Source of the DNA: Lysobacter stagni
Lineage (GTDB): Bacteria > Pseudomonadota > Gammaproteobacteria > Xanthomonadales > Xanthomonadaceae
Reading direction: 5' to 3'
Assembly (NCBI RefSeq): GCF_030053425.1
Contig: NZ_JASGBI010000001.1
Location: 3,294,001 to 3,358,000, forward strand
DNA: 64,000 nt
The notes beneath the pieces were generated by a model that did no database searches, was not told where the DNA came from, and saw only the letters and a list, made by a program, of their open reading frames with translations. Numbering within the stretch: the stretch's first letter is position 1; each line of letters opens with the position of its first letter. This document shows positions 19,265-29,398 of this stretch, in pieces. The position numbers and the translations under genes were made by a program.

Positions 19265-19611
19265 TCGAGTGCTCCCTTCTTCCAGACGTAGACGAAGCCG
19301 AGCAGCAGCATGCCGGCGAAGATGGCCATCTCGATCAGGCCGAGCGGACCGAGGTCGCGGAACACGGTGGCCCAGGGCACGATGAAGATGATTTCCAGGT
19401 CAAAGATGATGAACTGGATGGCGATGAGGTAATAGCGCACATCGAACTGCATGCGCGCGTCCTCGAATGCCTCGAAGCCGCATTCGTACGGCGAGAGCTT
19501 TTCAAGGGTGGGACGCTGGGGGCCGAGCACTTTGCCCACCACCAGCAGGGCGACGCCGATACCTCCGGCGACGATCAGGAACAGCAGGGTCGGCAGGTAT
19601 TCGGCCAGCAC
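19255..19611 (-). CDS. nuoA: NADH-quinone oxidoreductase subunit A
   Basis: NuoA is a small three-helix membrane subunit and the first gene of the nuo operon. The 118-residue product has the conserved loop [24 protein letters not shown] with the Cys that becomes exposed in the deactive state, and [12 protein letters not shown]. It starts on GTG (19609-19611, [17 protein letters not shown]). The only upstream Shine-Dalgarno-like sequence is a weak GAGAG. A 7-bp hairpin lies 28 bases upstream. Confidence 0.96.
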   Translation of the reverse strand: MLAEYLPTLLFLIVAGGIGVALLVVGKVLGPQRPTLEKLSPYECGFEAFEDARMQFDVRYYLIAIQFIIFDLEIIFIVPWATVFRDLGPLGLIEMAIFAGMLLLGFVYVWKKGALEWE

Positions 19612-19638
19612 TCGGTGTTCTCTCGCTTCGTATAGCTC

Positions 19639-19655
19639 GGTCGCCTGTGGCGACC
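19639..19655 (-). promoter_or_regulatory. Hairpin in nuoA leader
   Basis: GGTCGCC and GGCGACC form a 7-bp perfect stem around a 3-base loop, 28 bases upstream of the nuoA GTG. There is no U-tract, so it is not a typical terminator. It could be an mRNA leader structure on the tRNA-Leu-nuoA transcript, or a processing or stability element. Function is inference. Confidence 0.35.
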
Positions 19656-19762
19656 TGGCTCGGCGGTAGCCGCCAGGGTCATCCCCGCGCGAGACCCGGC
19701 CCGCCGTACGTGCCGCACCTCGGTCGGTGGTGCTAGTTGCTGCAGTTACGTGTTATTCGGTG

Positions 19763-19847
19763 TGGTGCCCAAGGGGGGACTCGAACCCCCACGACTTACG
19801 TCGCTACCACCTCAAGGTAGTGCGTCTACCAATTCCGCCACCTGGGC
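19763..19847 (-). tRNA. tRNA-Leu (anticodon GAG)
   Basis: This is an 85-nt class II tRNA with a long variable arm (GTAGCGACGTAAGTCGTG region), acceptor GCCCAGG paired with CTTGGGC, T-loop GGTTCGAGTCC and an encoded CCA at 19763-19765. The anticodon loop CTTGAGG gives GAG, decoding CUU/CUC leucine codons. It lies between secG and nuoA in the same orientation with no obvious terminator before nuoA, so it may share a transcript with either neighbour. Confidence 0.95.
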
Positions 19848-19857
19848 AATCAAACCA

Positions 19858-19958
19858 ACGTCATCACTGACGTGTTCGTCTTCCTGACCCGACCGCGCCA
19901 AATGCAAGCCCCGGTCGCTTCCGGTCATCGCTGACCGTACCCGGCTTTCCGTGCCGGG
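19858..19958 (-). other. Cluster of three short hairpins between secG and tRNA-Leu
   Basis: Three perfect inverted repeats lie here: ACGTCA/TGACGT with a 4-base loop (19858-19873), GGTCA/TGACC with a 4-base loop (19923-19936), and CCCGGC/GCCGGG with a 7-base loop (19940-19958). None has a clear U-tract. They may slow or end secG transcription or mark processing sites upstream of the tRNA 5' end. Confidence 0.35.
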
Positions 19959-19987
19959 CCGATGAAAACAAAGTTTACCGCGTCCTA

Positions 19988-20506
19988 TCAGCCGCCCGCA
20001 GGGGGCTGGGGCTTTGCCGGTTCCGGCGACTGCGTCGCGGCAGGCGCCTGCGTCGCGGCAGGCGCCTGCGTCTCGACCGGCGCCTGCACGGGCGCAGCCG
20101 GGACCGTCGCAGGCGCGTTCTGCATGGCCGGAGCCTGCGGAACGCTGGAGTTCGCCGGGGTCGTAGCCGTCGGCGCAGCCGGAACGGTGGCGTTGCCACC
20201 CTGCGCGGGCGCCGAAGGCACTTCGTCGGCCATCATGCCGGCGCTCGGCGCGGCAGCACCGGCGCGCTTGGCGGCCTTGTCCGTCGCCTGGTAGGCCATG
20301 AACAGACTGATGAGGAAGAACGCCACGGCCAGCCACTTGGTGGCCTTGGACAGGAAGTTGGCGGAACCACGCGCACCGAACACGGTGGCTGAGGCGCCGC
20401 CGCCGAAACCGGAACCGGCCTGCGCACCCGCGCCACGCTGCATGAGGATCAGCGCGACCATCGCGATTGCGATCAGCACGTAGATGACGTTGAGGATCAA
20501 CAGCAT
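19988..20506 (-). CDS. secG: Preprotein translocase subunit SecG with long Ala/Pro/Gln tail
   Basis: SecG is the small SecYEG translocon subunit that stimulates preprotein export. The core (MLLILNVIYVLIAIAMVALI, LMQRGAGAQAGSGFGGGASATVFG, FLSKATKWLAVAFFLISLFM) has the two membrane helices and the conserved Gly-rich cytoplasmic loop. The product is 172 residues against about 110 in E. coli; the excess is a low-complexity C-terminal tail rich in Ala, Pro, Thr and Gln, partly encoded by near-perfect 18-base tandem repeats at 20031-20084. It lies downstream of tpiA, a common pairing. Confidence 0.95.
   Translation of the reverse strand: MLLILNVIYVLIAIAMVALILMQRGAGAQAGSGFGGGASATVFGARGSANFLSKATKWLAVAFFLISLFMAYQATDKAAKRAGAAAPSAGMMADEVPSAPAQGGNATVPAAPTATTPANSSVPQAPAMQNAPATVPAAPVQAPVETQAPAATQAPAATQSPEPAKPQPPAGG
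20031..20084. repeat. 18-base tandem repeat in the secG tail
   Basis: Three adjacent 18-base units (consensus TGCGTCGCGGCAGGCGCC) at 20031-20048, 20049-20066 and 20067-20084; the first two are identical and the third differs at a few bases. In secG they encode repeats of the QAPAAT type near the C-terminus. Being a multiple of three, unit changes would keep the reading frame. Confidence 0.85.
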
Positions 20507-20565
20507 CGTTAGGGTTCTGCTTATTCGTCTCGTGGGTGACGTCCGGCGGACGGATCCGCGTTTCG

Positions 20566-21318
20566 TCAGGGTGCCGCCGCAACCGCGATGGCGTGGAAAT
20601 CGTCGGCAACCAGGGAGGCGCCTCCGACCAGGCCGCCATCGACGTCCGGCTGCGCAAACAGCGCGGCGGCATTGTCGGCCTTCACACTGCCTCCGTACAG
20701 GATCGGCAGCGAGCCAGCGATTCTAGCATTGCGTGCGGAGATTTCGCTACGGATGAACGCATGGACCGCCTGGGCCTGTTCCGGCGTCGCAGTCCGTCCG
20801 GTGCCGATAGCCCACACCGGCTCGTAGGCGACGATCGCGCCTTCGAACACATCCTCTCCGCCCAGCTCGAACAGGGGCTCCAACTGTTCCTGGATGCGCC
20901 ACTGCGTCTGGTCGTCCTCGCGTTCGGACAGGCTCTCGCCGACGCACAGGATGGGCGTCAGGCCCGCAGCCTTGCAGGCCAGGAACTTGCGCGCGACCAG
21001 CTCGCTGGTCTCGCCCTGGTACTGGCGGCGCTCGGAATGGCCGACCAAGCCGTAAGCGGCACCCACGTCCCGCAGCATCGCCGCGGAGACATCGCCGGTG
21101 TAGGCACCCTTCTGGTTCTGGCTGACGTCCTGCGCACCGAAGGAAAACCCGCGCTCGCCGTAACGCCCGACCAGTTCGGCCAGGTACGGCATCGGGGGGA
21201 GGATCATGCGCTCCACGCCGGCCGGCACCTCGCGCGAGGCGAGCGCGTCGAGCAGCTCGAGGGCGAAACGCCGATCGCCGTGCAGCTTCCAGTTTCCGGC
21301 AACGATTCTGCGGCGCAT
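20566..21318 (-). CDS. tpiA: Triose-phosphate isomerase
   Basis: The enzyme interconverts dihydroxyacetone phosphate and glyceraldehyde 3-phosphate in glycolysis and gluconeogenesis. The 250-residue TIM barrel has N9/K11 (AGNWKLHG), catalytic His94 (GLVGHSERRQY), catalytic Glu166 (AYEPVWAIGTG) and the phosphate loop ILYGGSVKADNA. I choose the ATG at 21318 because AAGGAG lies five bases upstream; a GTG two codons earlier overlaps that site. It is followed by secG. Confidence 0.97.
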   Translation of the reverse strand: MRRRIVAGNWKLHGDRRFALELLDALASREVPAGVERMILPPMPYLAELVGRYGERGFSFGAQDVSQNQKGAYTGDVSAAMLRDVGAAYGLVGHSERRQYQGETSELVARKFLACKAAGLTPILCVGESLSEREDDQTQWRIQEQLEPLFELGGEDVFEGAIVAYEPVWAIGTGRTATPEQAQAVHAFIRSEISARNARIAGSLPILYGGSVKADNAAALFAQPDVDGGLVGGASLVADDFHAIAVAAAP

Positions 21319-21410
21319 GACCACTCCTTAGCAGCGTATTCGGGGGGATTGCCTGCGGCCGGGCCGCGAGCGGCGGCAAGTTTACTCCACGTCGGCGAGA
21401 ATCCGACCCG

Positions 21411-21950
21411 ATGGAGAACGCGCAAGGCGAAAACCCGGCTCTGCTGAAAGGCTTCGCGCCCATCGCCTCGCGCGATTCACGCGTGCTCGTGCTTGGCAGC
21501 ATGCCCGGTGCGGCATCGCTGGACGCAGGCCGCTACTACGCGCATCCGCACAACCACTTCTGGCCGATCATGGGCGAACTGGTCGGCGCGTTGCCGGCCC
21601 TGCCCTACGAACGCCGGCTCGAACGCATGCAGGCTGCGGGCATCGCGCTGTGGGATGTGTTCGACCGTTGCGAACGCGTCGGCAGCCTGGATTCGGCGAT
21701 TCGCGACGACACCGCGCAGGCCAACGATTTCGCGGCGCTCTTCGCGACACACCGCGGGGTGCGCACGGTGTTGTTCAACGGCGCAAAGGCGGAGACCGCG
21801 TTCCGTCGTTTCGGCCCGCCGCTGGCGGAGTCGGGCCTGGTCTTCCGGCGCCTGCCCTCCACCAGCCCCGCCAATGCCGCGACACCCGTCGCGGCCAAGC
21901 TGGCCGCCTGGCGCGACGCGCTGCAGGCGGCCGGGATCGAAACGGCTTGA
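21411..21950 (+). CDS. DNA-deoxyinosine glycosylase (uracil-DNA glycosylase superfamily)
   Basis: Members of this family (hypoxanthine-DNA glycosylase, UDG family 6, related to Mug) excise deaminated adenine from DNA. The 179-residue protein shows LVLGSMPGAASLDAGRYYAH and PHNHFWPIMGELVG, the family's N-terminal signature, plus GIALWDVFDRCERVGSLDS and the C-terminal LPSTSPANA motif. It is a single gene, transcribed divergently from tpiA, with the next gene convergent. The assignment to the deoxyinosine subgroup rests on these motifs; substrate range is not provable from sequence. Confidence 0.85.
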   Translation: MENAQGENPALLKGFAPIASRDSRVLVLGSMPGAASLDAGRYYAHPHNHFWPIMGELVGALPALPYERRLERMQAAGIALWDVFDRCERVGSLDSAIRDDTAQANDFAALFATHRGVRTVLFNGAKAETAFRRFGPPLAESGLVFRRLPSTSPANAATPVAAKLAAWRDALQAAGIETA

Positions 21951-21953
21951 GGC

Positions 21954-22904
21954 TTACTTCAGCTTGATCTCGCGCAGGCGCTCTTCGAGGTAGCCGTGCG
22001 CGGTGATGGCTTCCGGATAACGGCTCGGATTGTCCGCGGTGACGCACGAGGGCAGCACGTCGATCAGGAAATCCGGATTGGGATGCAGGAAGAACGGCGT
22101 GGAATAACGCGGCTGGCGCGCCTTCTCGCCCGGAGGATTGACCACGCGGTGCGTGGTCGAGGGATACACGTGGTTGGTCAGGCGCTGCAGCATGTCGCCG
22201 ATGTTCACCACGATGGTGTCGGCATCGGCGGTGAACGGCACCCACTCGCCCTTGCGCGACAGCACTTCCAGGCCTTCTGCACTGGCGCCCACCAGCAGGG
22301 TGATGAGGTTGATGTCCTCATGCGCGCCGGCACGCACGTTGGGAATGTCGTCGGTGGTGATCGGCGGGTAGTGGATGGGACGCAGGATCGAGTTGCCCGA
22401 GTCGGTCTTGTCGGCGAAATAGTTCTCCGGCAGGTCGATATGCAGCGCCAGTGCGCTGAGCACGCGCGAACCCAGCTGGTCCAGCGCCTGGTACAGGCCA
22501 TAGGCCTCCTGGCGGAACTCGGGCACTTCGTCGGGCCAAAGGTTCGGCGGCATCACCGCGGCGTGCTTCGAGTCGCGCGGGATCTCGCGGCCGACGTGCC
22601 AGAACTCCTTCAGGTCGTAGTGCTTGGAATCCTTGGCCGTCTCCACGCCAAACGGGGTGTAGCCGCGGGCGCCACCCTGGCCTGCGACGTGGTACTTGCG
22701 CTTGGCCTCTTCCGGCAGCGCGAAGAAACGCTTGAACACGTCATAGGACGCGTCGATCTGCTCGGTCGGGATGCCGTGCCCGCGGATGCCGGCGAAGCCC
22801 CACTCGCGATAGGCCGCACCGAGTTCGGCCACGAAGGCCTCGCGGTCGCCGGGGGCGGCCGGGTGGGTGAAGCGGCGGATGTCGAGGGTCGGAATTCGGT
22901 TCAC
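21954..22904 (-). CDS. Isopenicillin-N-synthase-like 2-oxoglutarate/Fe(II) oxygenase
   Basis: This is a non-haem iron oxygenase of the isopenicillin N synthase fold. The N-terminal DIOX_N region (IPTLDIRRFTHPAAPGDREA) is followed by the jelly-roll with iron ligands in AHEDINLITLL (HxD) and TTHRVVNP (His), and RYSTPFF for the co-substrate carboxylate. I prefer the GTG at 22904 (316 residues); an ATG at 22943 would add 13. The substrate is unknown: such proteins in gammaproteobacteria are commonly annotated only by fold. It is convergent with the glycosylase, the two stops being three bases apart. Confidence 0.85.
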   Translation of the reverse strand: MNRIPTLDIRRFTHPAAPGDREAFVAELGAAYREWGFAGIRGHGIPTEQIDASYDVFKRFFALPEEAKRKYHVAGQGGARGYTPFGVETAKDSKHYDLKEFWHVGREIPRDSKHAAVMPPNLWPDEVPEFRQEAYGLYQALDQLGSRVLSALALHIDLPENYFADKTDSGNSILRPIHYPPITTDDIPNVRAGAHEDINLITLLVGASAEGLEVLSRKGEWVPFTADADTIVVNIGDMLQRLTNHVYPSTTHRVVNPPGEKARQPRYSTPFFLHPNPDFLIDVLPSCVTADNPSRYPEAITAHGYLEERLREIKLK

Positions 22905-23063
22905 GGGATGGGGCCTGCAGGCGGGGTTCTCTGGAAGGCGCACATGATACGCCGGGGCCCGGGGCCCGCGGCTTGTTCAGGATTGCCCACGGGGTTGCTG
23001 CCCTAGCACATGGGTGTTGCCGGATAATGTCGGCCTCAGACACATACACACCCCGTCATCCGA

Positions 23064-24914
23064 ATGGATTTCGCTGCAATGTCCGCCCCGCCCAGGTTCC
23101 GTTCCGCCTGGCTGACGGGGTTCATCCTAGGCAACGCCCTGCTGGCCAGCCTGATCGCCTGTTCCAACATCCCGCTCTCCTCGGCGGGCGACTGGCGCTC
23201 GCTCCTGTTCCTGCTGCTGGCCCTGCCCGGTCATTTCATCTTCTTCGGCGGCCTGGTCGCCCTGCCCGCGTGGGCCGTGGGGCGACTGGTGCGTGATCCG
23301 CGCTGGATGATCGCCACCGCGGTGACGCTGCAGACCTTCTGGATCTGCCTGCTGCTGGCCGACGCCAAGGTCTTCGCGCTGTATCGCTTCCACCTCAACG
23401 CAATGGTCGCGAACATGATCTTCGGCGGCGCGCTGAACGATCAGGTCACCTTCTCGGCCGGCATGTGGGCGCTGATCGCGTTGGCGGTCGTCGCGCTCGC
23501 GGCGCTGGAATTCATTTCCGCGCGACTGTGGTGGCGCGCCCTGGACCACCGCCCGGGAATGCTGAGCGTGCGCTCTGCCTGGTGGGGTGTCGGCCTGTGG
23601 CTGGTGCTGGGCCAGGCGATGGCCGCGTACTCCGACGCGCGCGGCGATCGCGCCGTGCTCTCGCAGCTGTCCTACATCCCGTGGGCGCAACCGATCACGC
23701 TGAAGGGAACGCTGGAACGCATGGGCGTGGAGACGGTGGAGACCCCGACGCTTCCCGACGCCAGCCACAGCCACCTCGGCTATCCCCTGCACCCACTGCG
23801 CTGCGATGCGCAGCCGACGATGAACGTGCTGGTGGTGCTGGTGGAATCGCTGCGCCACGAGATGCTCGACCCTGCAGTCATGCCCAACACCTGGCGCTAC
23901 GCGCAGGGCTCCGAGGTTTTCCGCAACCACTACAGCACCGGCAATGCCACGCGCTTCGGTCTGTTCGGACTGATGTACGGGCTGCCGGGCGGCTACTGGC
24001 AGGCGATGCTGGCCGAACAGCGCGGCTCGGCCATGATCGAGGCGATGCAGCAGGACGGCTATCGCATGCACATCTACGGCAGCGCGCCGCTGTACAGCCC
24101 GGAGTTCGATCGCACGGTCTTCTCGCAGGTGCGCGACCGCATCGTCAACGCGCCATCGGACCTGGACCGTGCGCAGCGTGACCGCTACGTCGTCGAGCGC
24201 ATCGAGGCAGACATCCGCAACCATCCGGCCGGCGAACGGTTCTTCGGCTTCGTGTTCCTGGATTCCCCGCACGCGCCCTACCACCTGCCGGCCGGTTTCC
24301 AGTCGCCGTTCCAGCCGATGGCGAAGGACGTGAACTTCCTCAAGCTGGGCCCGGATCACGACCCCACACCGGAATTCAATCGTTACCGGGCGGCGGTGCA
24401 CTACAGCGACCAGATGATCGGCCAGCTGCTGCAGACGTTGCAGGACAGTCCACTGGCCGACAACACGGTGGTACTGATCACCGGTGATCACGGCGAGGAA
24501 TTCAACGACCTGCACCAGAACTACTGGGGTCACAACGGCAACTTCTCGGACTACCAGCTGCGTACGCCGTTCGTGCTGCACTGGCCGGGCCGCGCGCCGC
24601 GCACGGTCGACGCGGTCACCTCGCACGAGGACTTCGTGCCGACCGTCATGCGCCACGCGCTCAACTGCAGCAACGACACCGCCGACTACGCGACCGGCGT
24701 CGATCTGTTCGGTCTCATCCCGAACCAGCGGCCGCTGGTGGTGGAAAGCTGGTCGCAGCGCGCGATCCGCGAAGGCGAGCGCATTTACCTGTTCGACAAC
24801 TTCGGCCCGTCCGACGTCGTGGACCGCCAGTACCGCCCGATCGTCGGCGCGGATGTCCCCTCACAGGTGGTGGGCCAATCGTGGGCCCAGCTGACGCGGT
24901 TCCAGAAACGCTGA
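23064..24914 (+). CDS. YejM/PbgA-like inner-membrane DUF3413-sulfatase protein
   Basis: The 616-residue protein has an N-terminal DUF3413-type membrane region of about five helices (residues 10-190) and a periplasmic sulfatase-fold domain from about residue 250 (NVLVVLVESLRHEMLD, GNATRFGLFGLMYG, TVVLITGDHGEEFND). In E. coli, YejM (PbgA/LapC) senses lipopolysaccharide and restrains LpxC proteolysis through LapB. The similarity here is in architecture and motifs; a regulatory rather than enzymatic role is inference from that family. A second ATG at 23079 is possible. It stands alone and ends just before a bidirectional hairpin. Confidence 0.85.
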   Translation: MDFAAMSAPPRFRSAWLTGFILGNALLASLIACSNIPLSSAGDWRSLLFLLLALPGHFIFFGGLVALPAWAVGRLVRDPRWMIATAVTLQTFWICLLLADAKVFALYRFHLNAMVANMIFGGALNDQVTFSAGMWALIALAVVALAALEFISARLWWRALDHRPGMLSVRSAWWGVGLWLVLGQAMAAYSDARGDRAVLSQLSYIPWAQPITLKGTLERMGVETVETPTLPDASHSHLGYPLHPLRCDAQPTMNVLVVLVESLRHEMLDPAVMPNTWRYAQGSEVFRNHYSTGNATRFGLFGLMYGLPGGYWQAMLAEQRGSAMIEAMQQDGYRMHIYGSAPLYSPEFDRTVFSQVRDRIVNAPSDLDRAQRDRYVVERIEADIRNHPAGERFFGFVFLDSPHAPYHLPAGFQSPFQPMAKDVNFLKLGPDHDPTPEFNRYRAAVHYSDQMIGQLLQTLQDSPLADNTVVLITGDHGEEFNDLHQNYWGHNGNFSDYQLRTPFVLHWPGRAPRTVDAVTSHEDFVPTVMRHALNCSNDTADYATGVDLFGLIPNQRPLVVESWSQRAIREGERIYLFDNFGPSDVVDRQYRPIVGADVPSQVVGQSWAQLTRFQKR

Positions 24915-24924
24915 CCGCATCGCC

Positions 24925-24949
24925 GCCCTCCCGCGTTGCGCGGGAGGGC
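24925..24949. terminator. Bidirectional hairpin between the YejM-like gene and glmM
   Basis: GCCCTCCCGCG and CGCGGGAGGGC form an 11-bp perfect stem with a 3-base TTG loop in the 43-base gap between two convergent stop codons. There is no strong U-tract on either strand, but position and strength fit a shared terminator. Confidence 0.6.
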
Positions 24950-24957
24950 CGTGAACT

Positions 24958-26298
24958 TCAGACCGCTTCGCGCACCGCCTCGGCCAGGCGGTCGAGGGTG
25001 TCCTGCATCAGGCCGGCATCGTCGGCCTCGACCGTCACACGCACGACCGGCTCGGTGCCGGAAGGACGCAGGAAGGCGCGGCCGCGACCTTCGACCGCCG
25101 CCTGTGCCTGCGCCAGTGCAGCCTGCACGGACGGCGCCTCGACAGGCTTCGAGCCTGCCGCGAAACGCACATTGACGGTCTTCTGCGGGACCTTGCTGAA
25201 GCCTTCCAGCGCCTGACGCAGCGAGAGGCCGCGACGCTGCAGCACTTCCAGCACCTGCAGTGCGCTGACGATGCCATCGCCCGTGTTGGTGCGGTCCAGG
25301 CACAGCAGGTGACCCGACGCCTCACCGCCGAGCACGCCATCGTTGGCGACCAGTTGCTGGTGCACGTAACGGTCGCCGACCTTGGCTCGCACGAATCCGA
25401 TGTTCCGCTCGCCGAACGCGCGCTCCAGCGCGTAGTTGGTCATCAGCGTGCCCACGACCGGACCGCGCAGGCGGCCGCTGCGCTGCCAGTCGGTGGCCAG
25501 CACGTAAAGCAGATCGTCGCCGTCGCACACCACGCCGTCACCGTCGACGAACAGCACGCGGTCGCCGTCGCCGTCGAACGCGATGCCCAGGTCGGCCTGC
25601 GTGCCACGCACGTGCGCGGCCAGCACCTCCGGGTGCGTGGAGCCGACGCCGTCGTTGATGTTGATGCCGTTGGGGTCGATGCCGATGGCGTCCACGCGCG
25701 CGCCCAGTTCGCGCAGCACCAGCGGGCCCAGCTGGTAGTTGGCACCGTTGGCGCAGTCCATCGCGATGCGCAGGCCGCCCAGGTCGAAGCCCTTGGGCAC
25801 GGAGCTCTTGCAGGCTTCGATGTAGCGCCCCAGCGCATCGCGCGTACGCACGGCCTTGCCCAGCTGTTCCGACGGCACGGTGCGGAACGGCTGCTCCAGC
25901 GCGGCCTCGATGGCCAGCTCGGTCGCGTCGTCCAGCTTCTCGCCCTCGGCGGAGAAGAACTTGATGCCGTTGTCGTGGTGCGGGTTGTGCGATGCCGAGA
26001 TCACGATGCCGCCGTCGGCGCGCATCGAGTGGGTCAGGTGGGCGACGGCCGGCGTCGGCATCGGGCCCATCAGCTGCACGTCCACGCCCGCGGCAACCAG
26101 CCCCGCTTCGAGCGCGGCCTCGAACATGTAGTTCGAGATGCGCGTGTCCTTGCCGATGATCACCACCGGGTTGCGCCAGCCGCGACGCGGCAGCGCATGG
26201 CCGTAGGCATTGCCAAGGCGGAGTACGAAATCGGCCGAGATCGGCCCCTCACCGACACGTCCGCGGATACCGTCCGTGCCGAAATACCTGCGGCTCAA
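24958..26298 (-). CDS. glmM: Phosphoglucosamine mutase
   Basis: GlmM converts glucosamine 6-phosphate to the 1-phosphate for UDP-GlcNAc, feeding peptidoglycan and lipopolysaccharide. The 446-residue product has [10 protein letters not shown], the phosphoserine loop [12 protein letters not shown] (Ser103), the metal loop [20 protein letters not shown] and the C-terminal phosphate loop [11 protein letters not shown]. The start is a TTG at 26296-26298 whose last two bases belong to the accD stop (TTGA), giving the usual family length; no ATG or GTG in frame fits. This suggests coupling to accD. Confidence 0.95.
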   Translation of the reverse strand: MSRRYFGTDGIRGRVGEGPISADFVLRLGNAYGHALPRRGWRNPVVIIGKDTRISNYMFEAALEAGLVAAGVDVQLMGPMPTPAVAHLTHSMRADGGIVISASHNPHHDNGIKFFSAEGEKLDDATELAIEAALEQPFRTVPSEQLGKAVRTRDALGRYIEACKSSVPKGFDLGGLRIAMDCANGANYQLGPLVLRELGARVDAIGIDPNGININDGVGSTHPEVLAAHVRGTQADLGIAFDGDGDRVLFVDGDGVVCDGDDLLYVLATDWQRSGRLRGPVVGTLMTNYALERAFGERNIGFVRAKVGDRYVHQQLVANDGVLGGEASGHLLCLDRTNTGDGIVSALQVLEVLQRRGLSLRQALEGFSKVPQKTVNVRFAAGSKPVEAPSVQAALAQAQAAVEGRGRAFLRPSGTEPVVRVTVEADDAGLMQDTLDRLAEAVREAV

Positions 26299-27182
26299 GC
26301 ACTCACCTCGTCGTCCTGCGGCTGCGGCTGCTTCATCATCAACGCGAACAGCGTGGCAAGACGGTCGCGCAGCTCGCGACGGTCGCAGATCTGGTCCAGC
26401 GCGCCGTGCTCGAGCAGGAATTCCGAGCGCTGGAAGCCTTCGGGCAGCGTTTCGCGCACGGTCTGCTCGATCACGCGCGGGCCGGCAAAACCGATCAGGG
26501 CTTCGGGCTCGGCCAGGTTGAGGTCGCCCAGCATCGCGAACGAGGCCGACACGCCACCGGTGGTGGGGTGCGTCATGACCGAGATGAAGGGCAACCCCTT
26601 CGCACGCATGCGCGCCAGCGCGGCGGACGTCTTGGCCATCTGCATCAGCGAGAACAGGCTCTCCTGCATGCGCGCACCGCCCGTGGCGGTGAAGCACACG
26701 AACGGGCAGCCCAGTTCCAGCGCGCGCTCGGCGGCGCGGGTGAAACGCTCGCCCACGACCGAGCCCATCGAACCGCCCATGTAGGCGAAGTCGAACGCGG
26801 CCGCGACCAGCGGACGCTGCTTGAGCGTGCCTTCCATCGCGATCAGCGCATCGCGTTCGCCGGTGGACTTCTGCGCGGCCTTGATGCGGTCGGCGTACTT
26901 CTTCTGGTCCCTGAACTTGAGGACGTCGGTCGGGCCCAGCTCGCCGGCGATCTCGCGCGTGCTGCCCGCGTCCATCAGCGCCGTGAGGCGCACGCGCGCG
27001 CGGATCGGCATGTGGAAGCTGCACTTCGGACAGACCTCGAGGTTCTCCTCGAGCTCGGGGCGGTACAGCACCGCACCGCACCGGTCGCACTTTTCCCACA
27101 GGCCTTCCGGCACGCCGCGCCGCTTGGCGGCGCTGGTTTCGGTGCGGATGCCCGAGGGCATGAGTTTCTTGAGCCAGGACAT
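26295..27182 (-). CDS. accD: Acetyl-CoA carboxylase carboxyltransferase subunit beta
   Basis: AccD with AccA transfers the carboxyl group from biotin to acetyl-CoA, the committed step of fatty-acid synthesis. The 295-residue protein begins with the zinc ribbon (C32, C35, C51, C54 in [10 protein letters not shown] and EVCPKC), followed by the crotonase-fold carboxyltransferase domain ([56 protein letters not shown]). It lies 80 bases after trpA and overlaps glmM. Confidence 0.97.
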   Translation of the reverse strand: MSWLKKLMPSGIRTETSAAKRRGVPEGLWEKCDRCGAVLYRPELEENLEVCPKCSFHMPIRARVRLTALMDAGSTREIAGELGPTDVLKFRDQKKYADRIKAAQKSTGERDALIAMEGTLKQRPLVAAAFDFAYMGGSMGSVVGERFTRAAERALELGCPFVCFTATGGARMQESLFSLMQMAKTSAALARMRAKGLPFISVMTHPTTGGVSASFAMLGDLNLAEPEALIGFAGPRVIEQTVRETLPEGFQRSEFLLEHGALDQICDRRELRDRLATLFALMMKQPQPQDDEVSA

Positions 27183-27262
27183 GCGTTCGGAATTCCCGTT
27201 CAGGCTTGACGAAAGCCGGAGTGGGGTCCGGCCGAGCGGGCCAGTTTAGCGCAGAGGGCCGC

Positions 27263-28063
27263 TCAGGCCTGCAGGGCGTCCAACGCCTCCCGGAGCGGCG
27301 TCAGGAACGCGCGTGCCCGTACGGAAGCGTCCGGTGCATCGGCCAACGCCGACACCAGCGCGCTGCCCACGACCACGCCATCGGCCTCTCGCGCCATCGC
27401 CGCGGCGCTGGCGGCGTCCTTGATACCGAAACCGGCCACGACAGGAACACGGCTGCCGCTGCGGATCGCGTGCAGGCGCGTCGTCGCAGCGCCGGTGTCG
27501 AGCCGGTCCGCACCGGTCACGCCAGCGAAGCTGACGTAGTACAGATAGCCCTGCGCGTCTTCGCACAAGCGTTGCATGCGCGCGTCGCTGGTGGTGGGCG
27601 ATGCCAGCAGGATCAGCGCCAGGCCATGTGCGGCGAACGCGGCGCGGAACACGTCGGCTTCTTCCGGCGGCAGATCGACCAGCAGCACGCCGTCCACGCC
27701 GGCCGCGACCGCTTCACGCGCGAAGCGTTCGGCGCCGCGGATCTCGACCGGATTGAGGTAGCCCATCAGCACGACCGGCGTATCGCCATCGCGCTCGCGG
27801 AAGGTGCGCACGCTGTCGAACACGAACGACAACCCGGCGCCGCGCGACAGCGCCCGCTCGGAACTGCGCTGGATCGTGGGACCGTCGGCCATCGGATCGG
27901 AGAACGGCACCCCCAGCTCGATCACGTCCGCGCCGGCCTCGACCAGCGCGTGCATCACCGGCACCGTGGCCTCCAGCGATGGATCGCCCGCGGTCATGAA
28001 AGGAATCAGCGCCTTGCGGCGGTCGGCCTGCAGTCGTGCGAAGCGTCGGTCGATGCGGTTCAT
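27263..28063 (-). CDS. trpA: Tryptophan synthase alpha chain
   Basis: TrpA cleaves indole-3-glycerol phosphate and channels indole to TrpB. The 266-residue TIM barrel has catalytic Glu49 and Asp60 ([20 protein letters not shown]) at the same numbers as the enteric enzyme, and the phosphate loop [10 protein letters not shown] with VVGSALV. It is separated from trpB by 126 bases, an unusually wide gap for this pair, occupied by a 16-bp inverted repeat. Confidence 0.98.
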   Translation of the reverse strand: MNRIDRRFARLQADRRKALIPFMTAGDPSLEATVPVMHALVEAGADVIELGVPFSDPMADGPTIQRSSERALSRGAGLSFVFDSVRTFRERDGDTPVVLMGYLNPVEIRGAERFAREAVAAGVDGVLLVDLPPEEADVFRAAFAAHGLALILLASPTTSDARMQRLCEDAQGYLYYVSFAGVTGADRLDTGAATTRLHAIRSGSRVPVVAGFGIKDAASAAAMAREADGVVVGSALVSALADAPDASVRARAFLTPLREALDALQA

Positions 28064-28090
28064 GGGTCTGCGTTGGCTGGGATCGCGTTT

Positions 28091-28173
28091 CCTCGCAAGG
28101 GGAAGGCCCGGAAGGCGGCGGGATGGGAGGGAGGGATGGTCCCGTCCGCGTCCCCGACCTTCCCCTTGCGAGG
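28091..28173. repeat. 16-bp inverted repeat between trpB and trpA
   Basis: CCTCGCAAGGGGAAGG (28091-28106) and its exact reverse complement (28158-28173) flank a 51-base GC-rich spacer. The arms resemble the dispersed CCCCTTGCG-type palindromes of Xanthomonadaceae intergenic DNA; I cannot count genomic copies from one window. On the trpB-trpA transcript it would form a large stem-loop that could stabilise the upstream message or attenuate trpA. Confidence 0.8.
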
Positions 28174-28189
28174 CAGCGAAGTGGGTGGC

Positions 28190-29398
<1,209 letters not shown>

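Noticed and set aside
23127..24656. A 509-codon minus-strand frame opposite the YejM-like gene
   Set aside because: Gln/Arg/His-rich shadow of a well-supported membrane protein.
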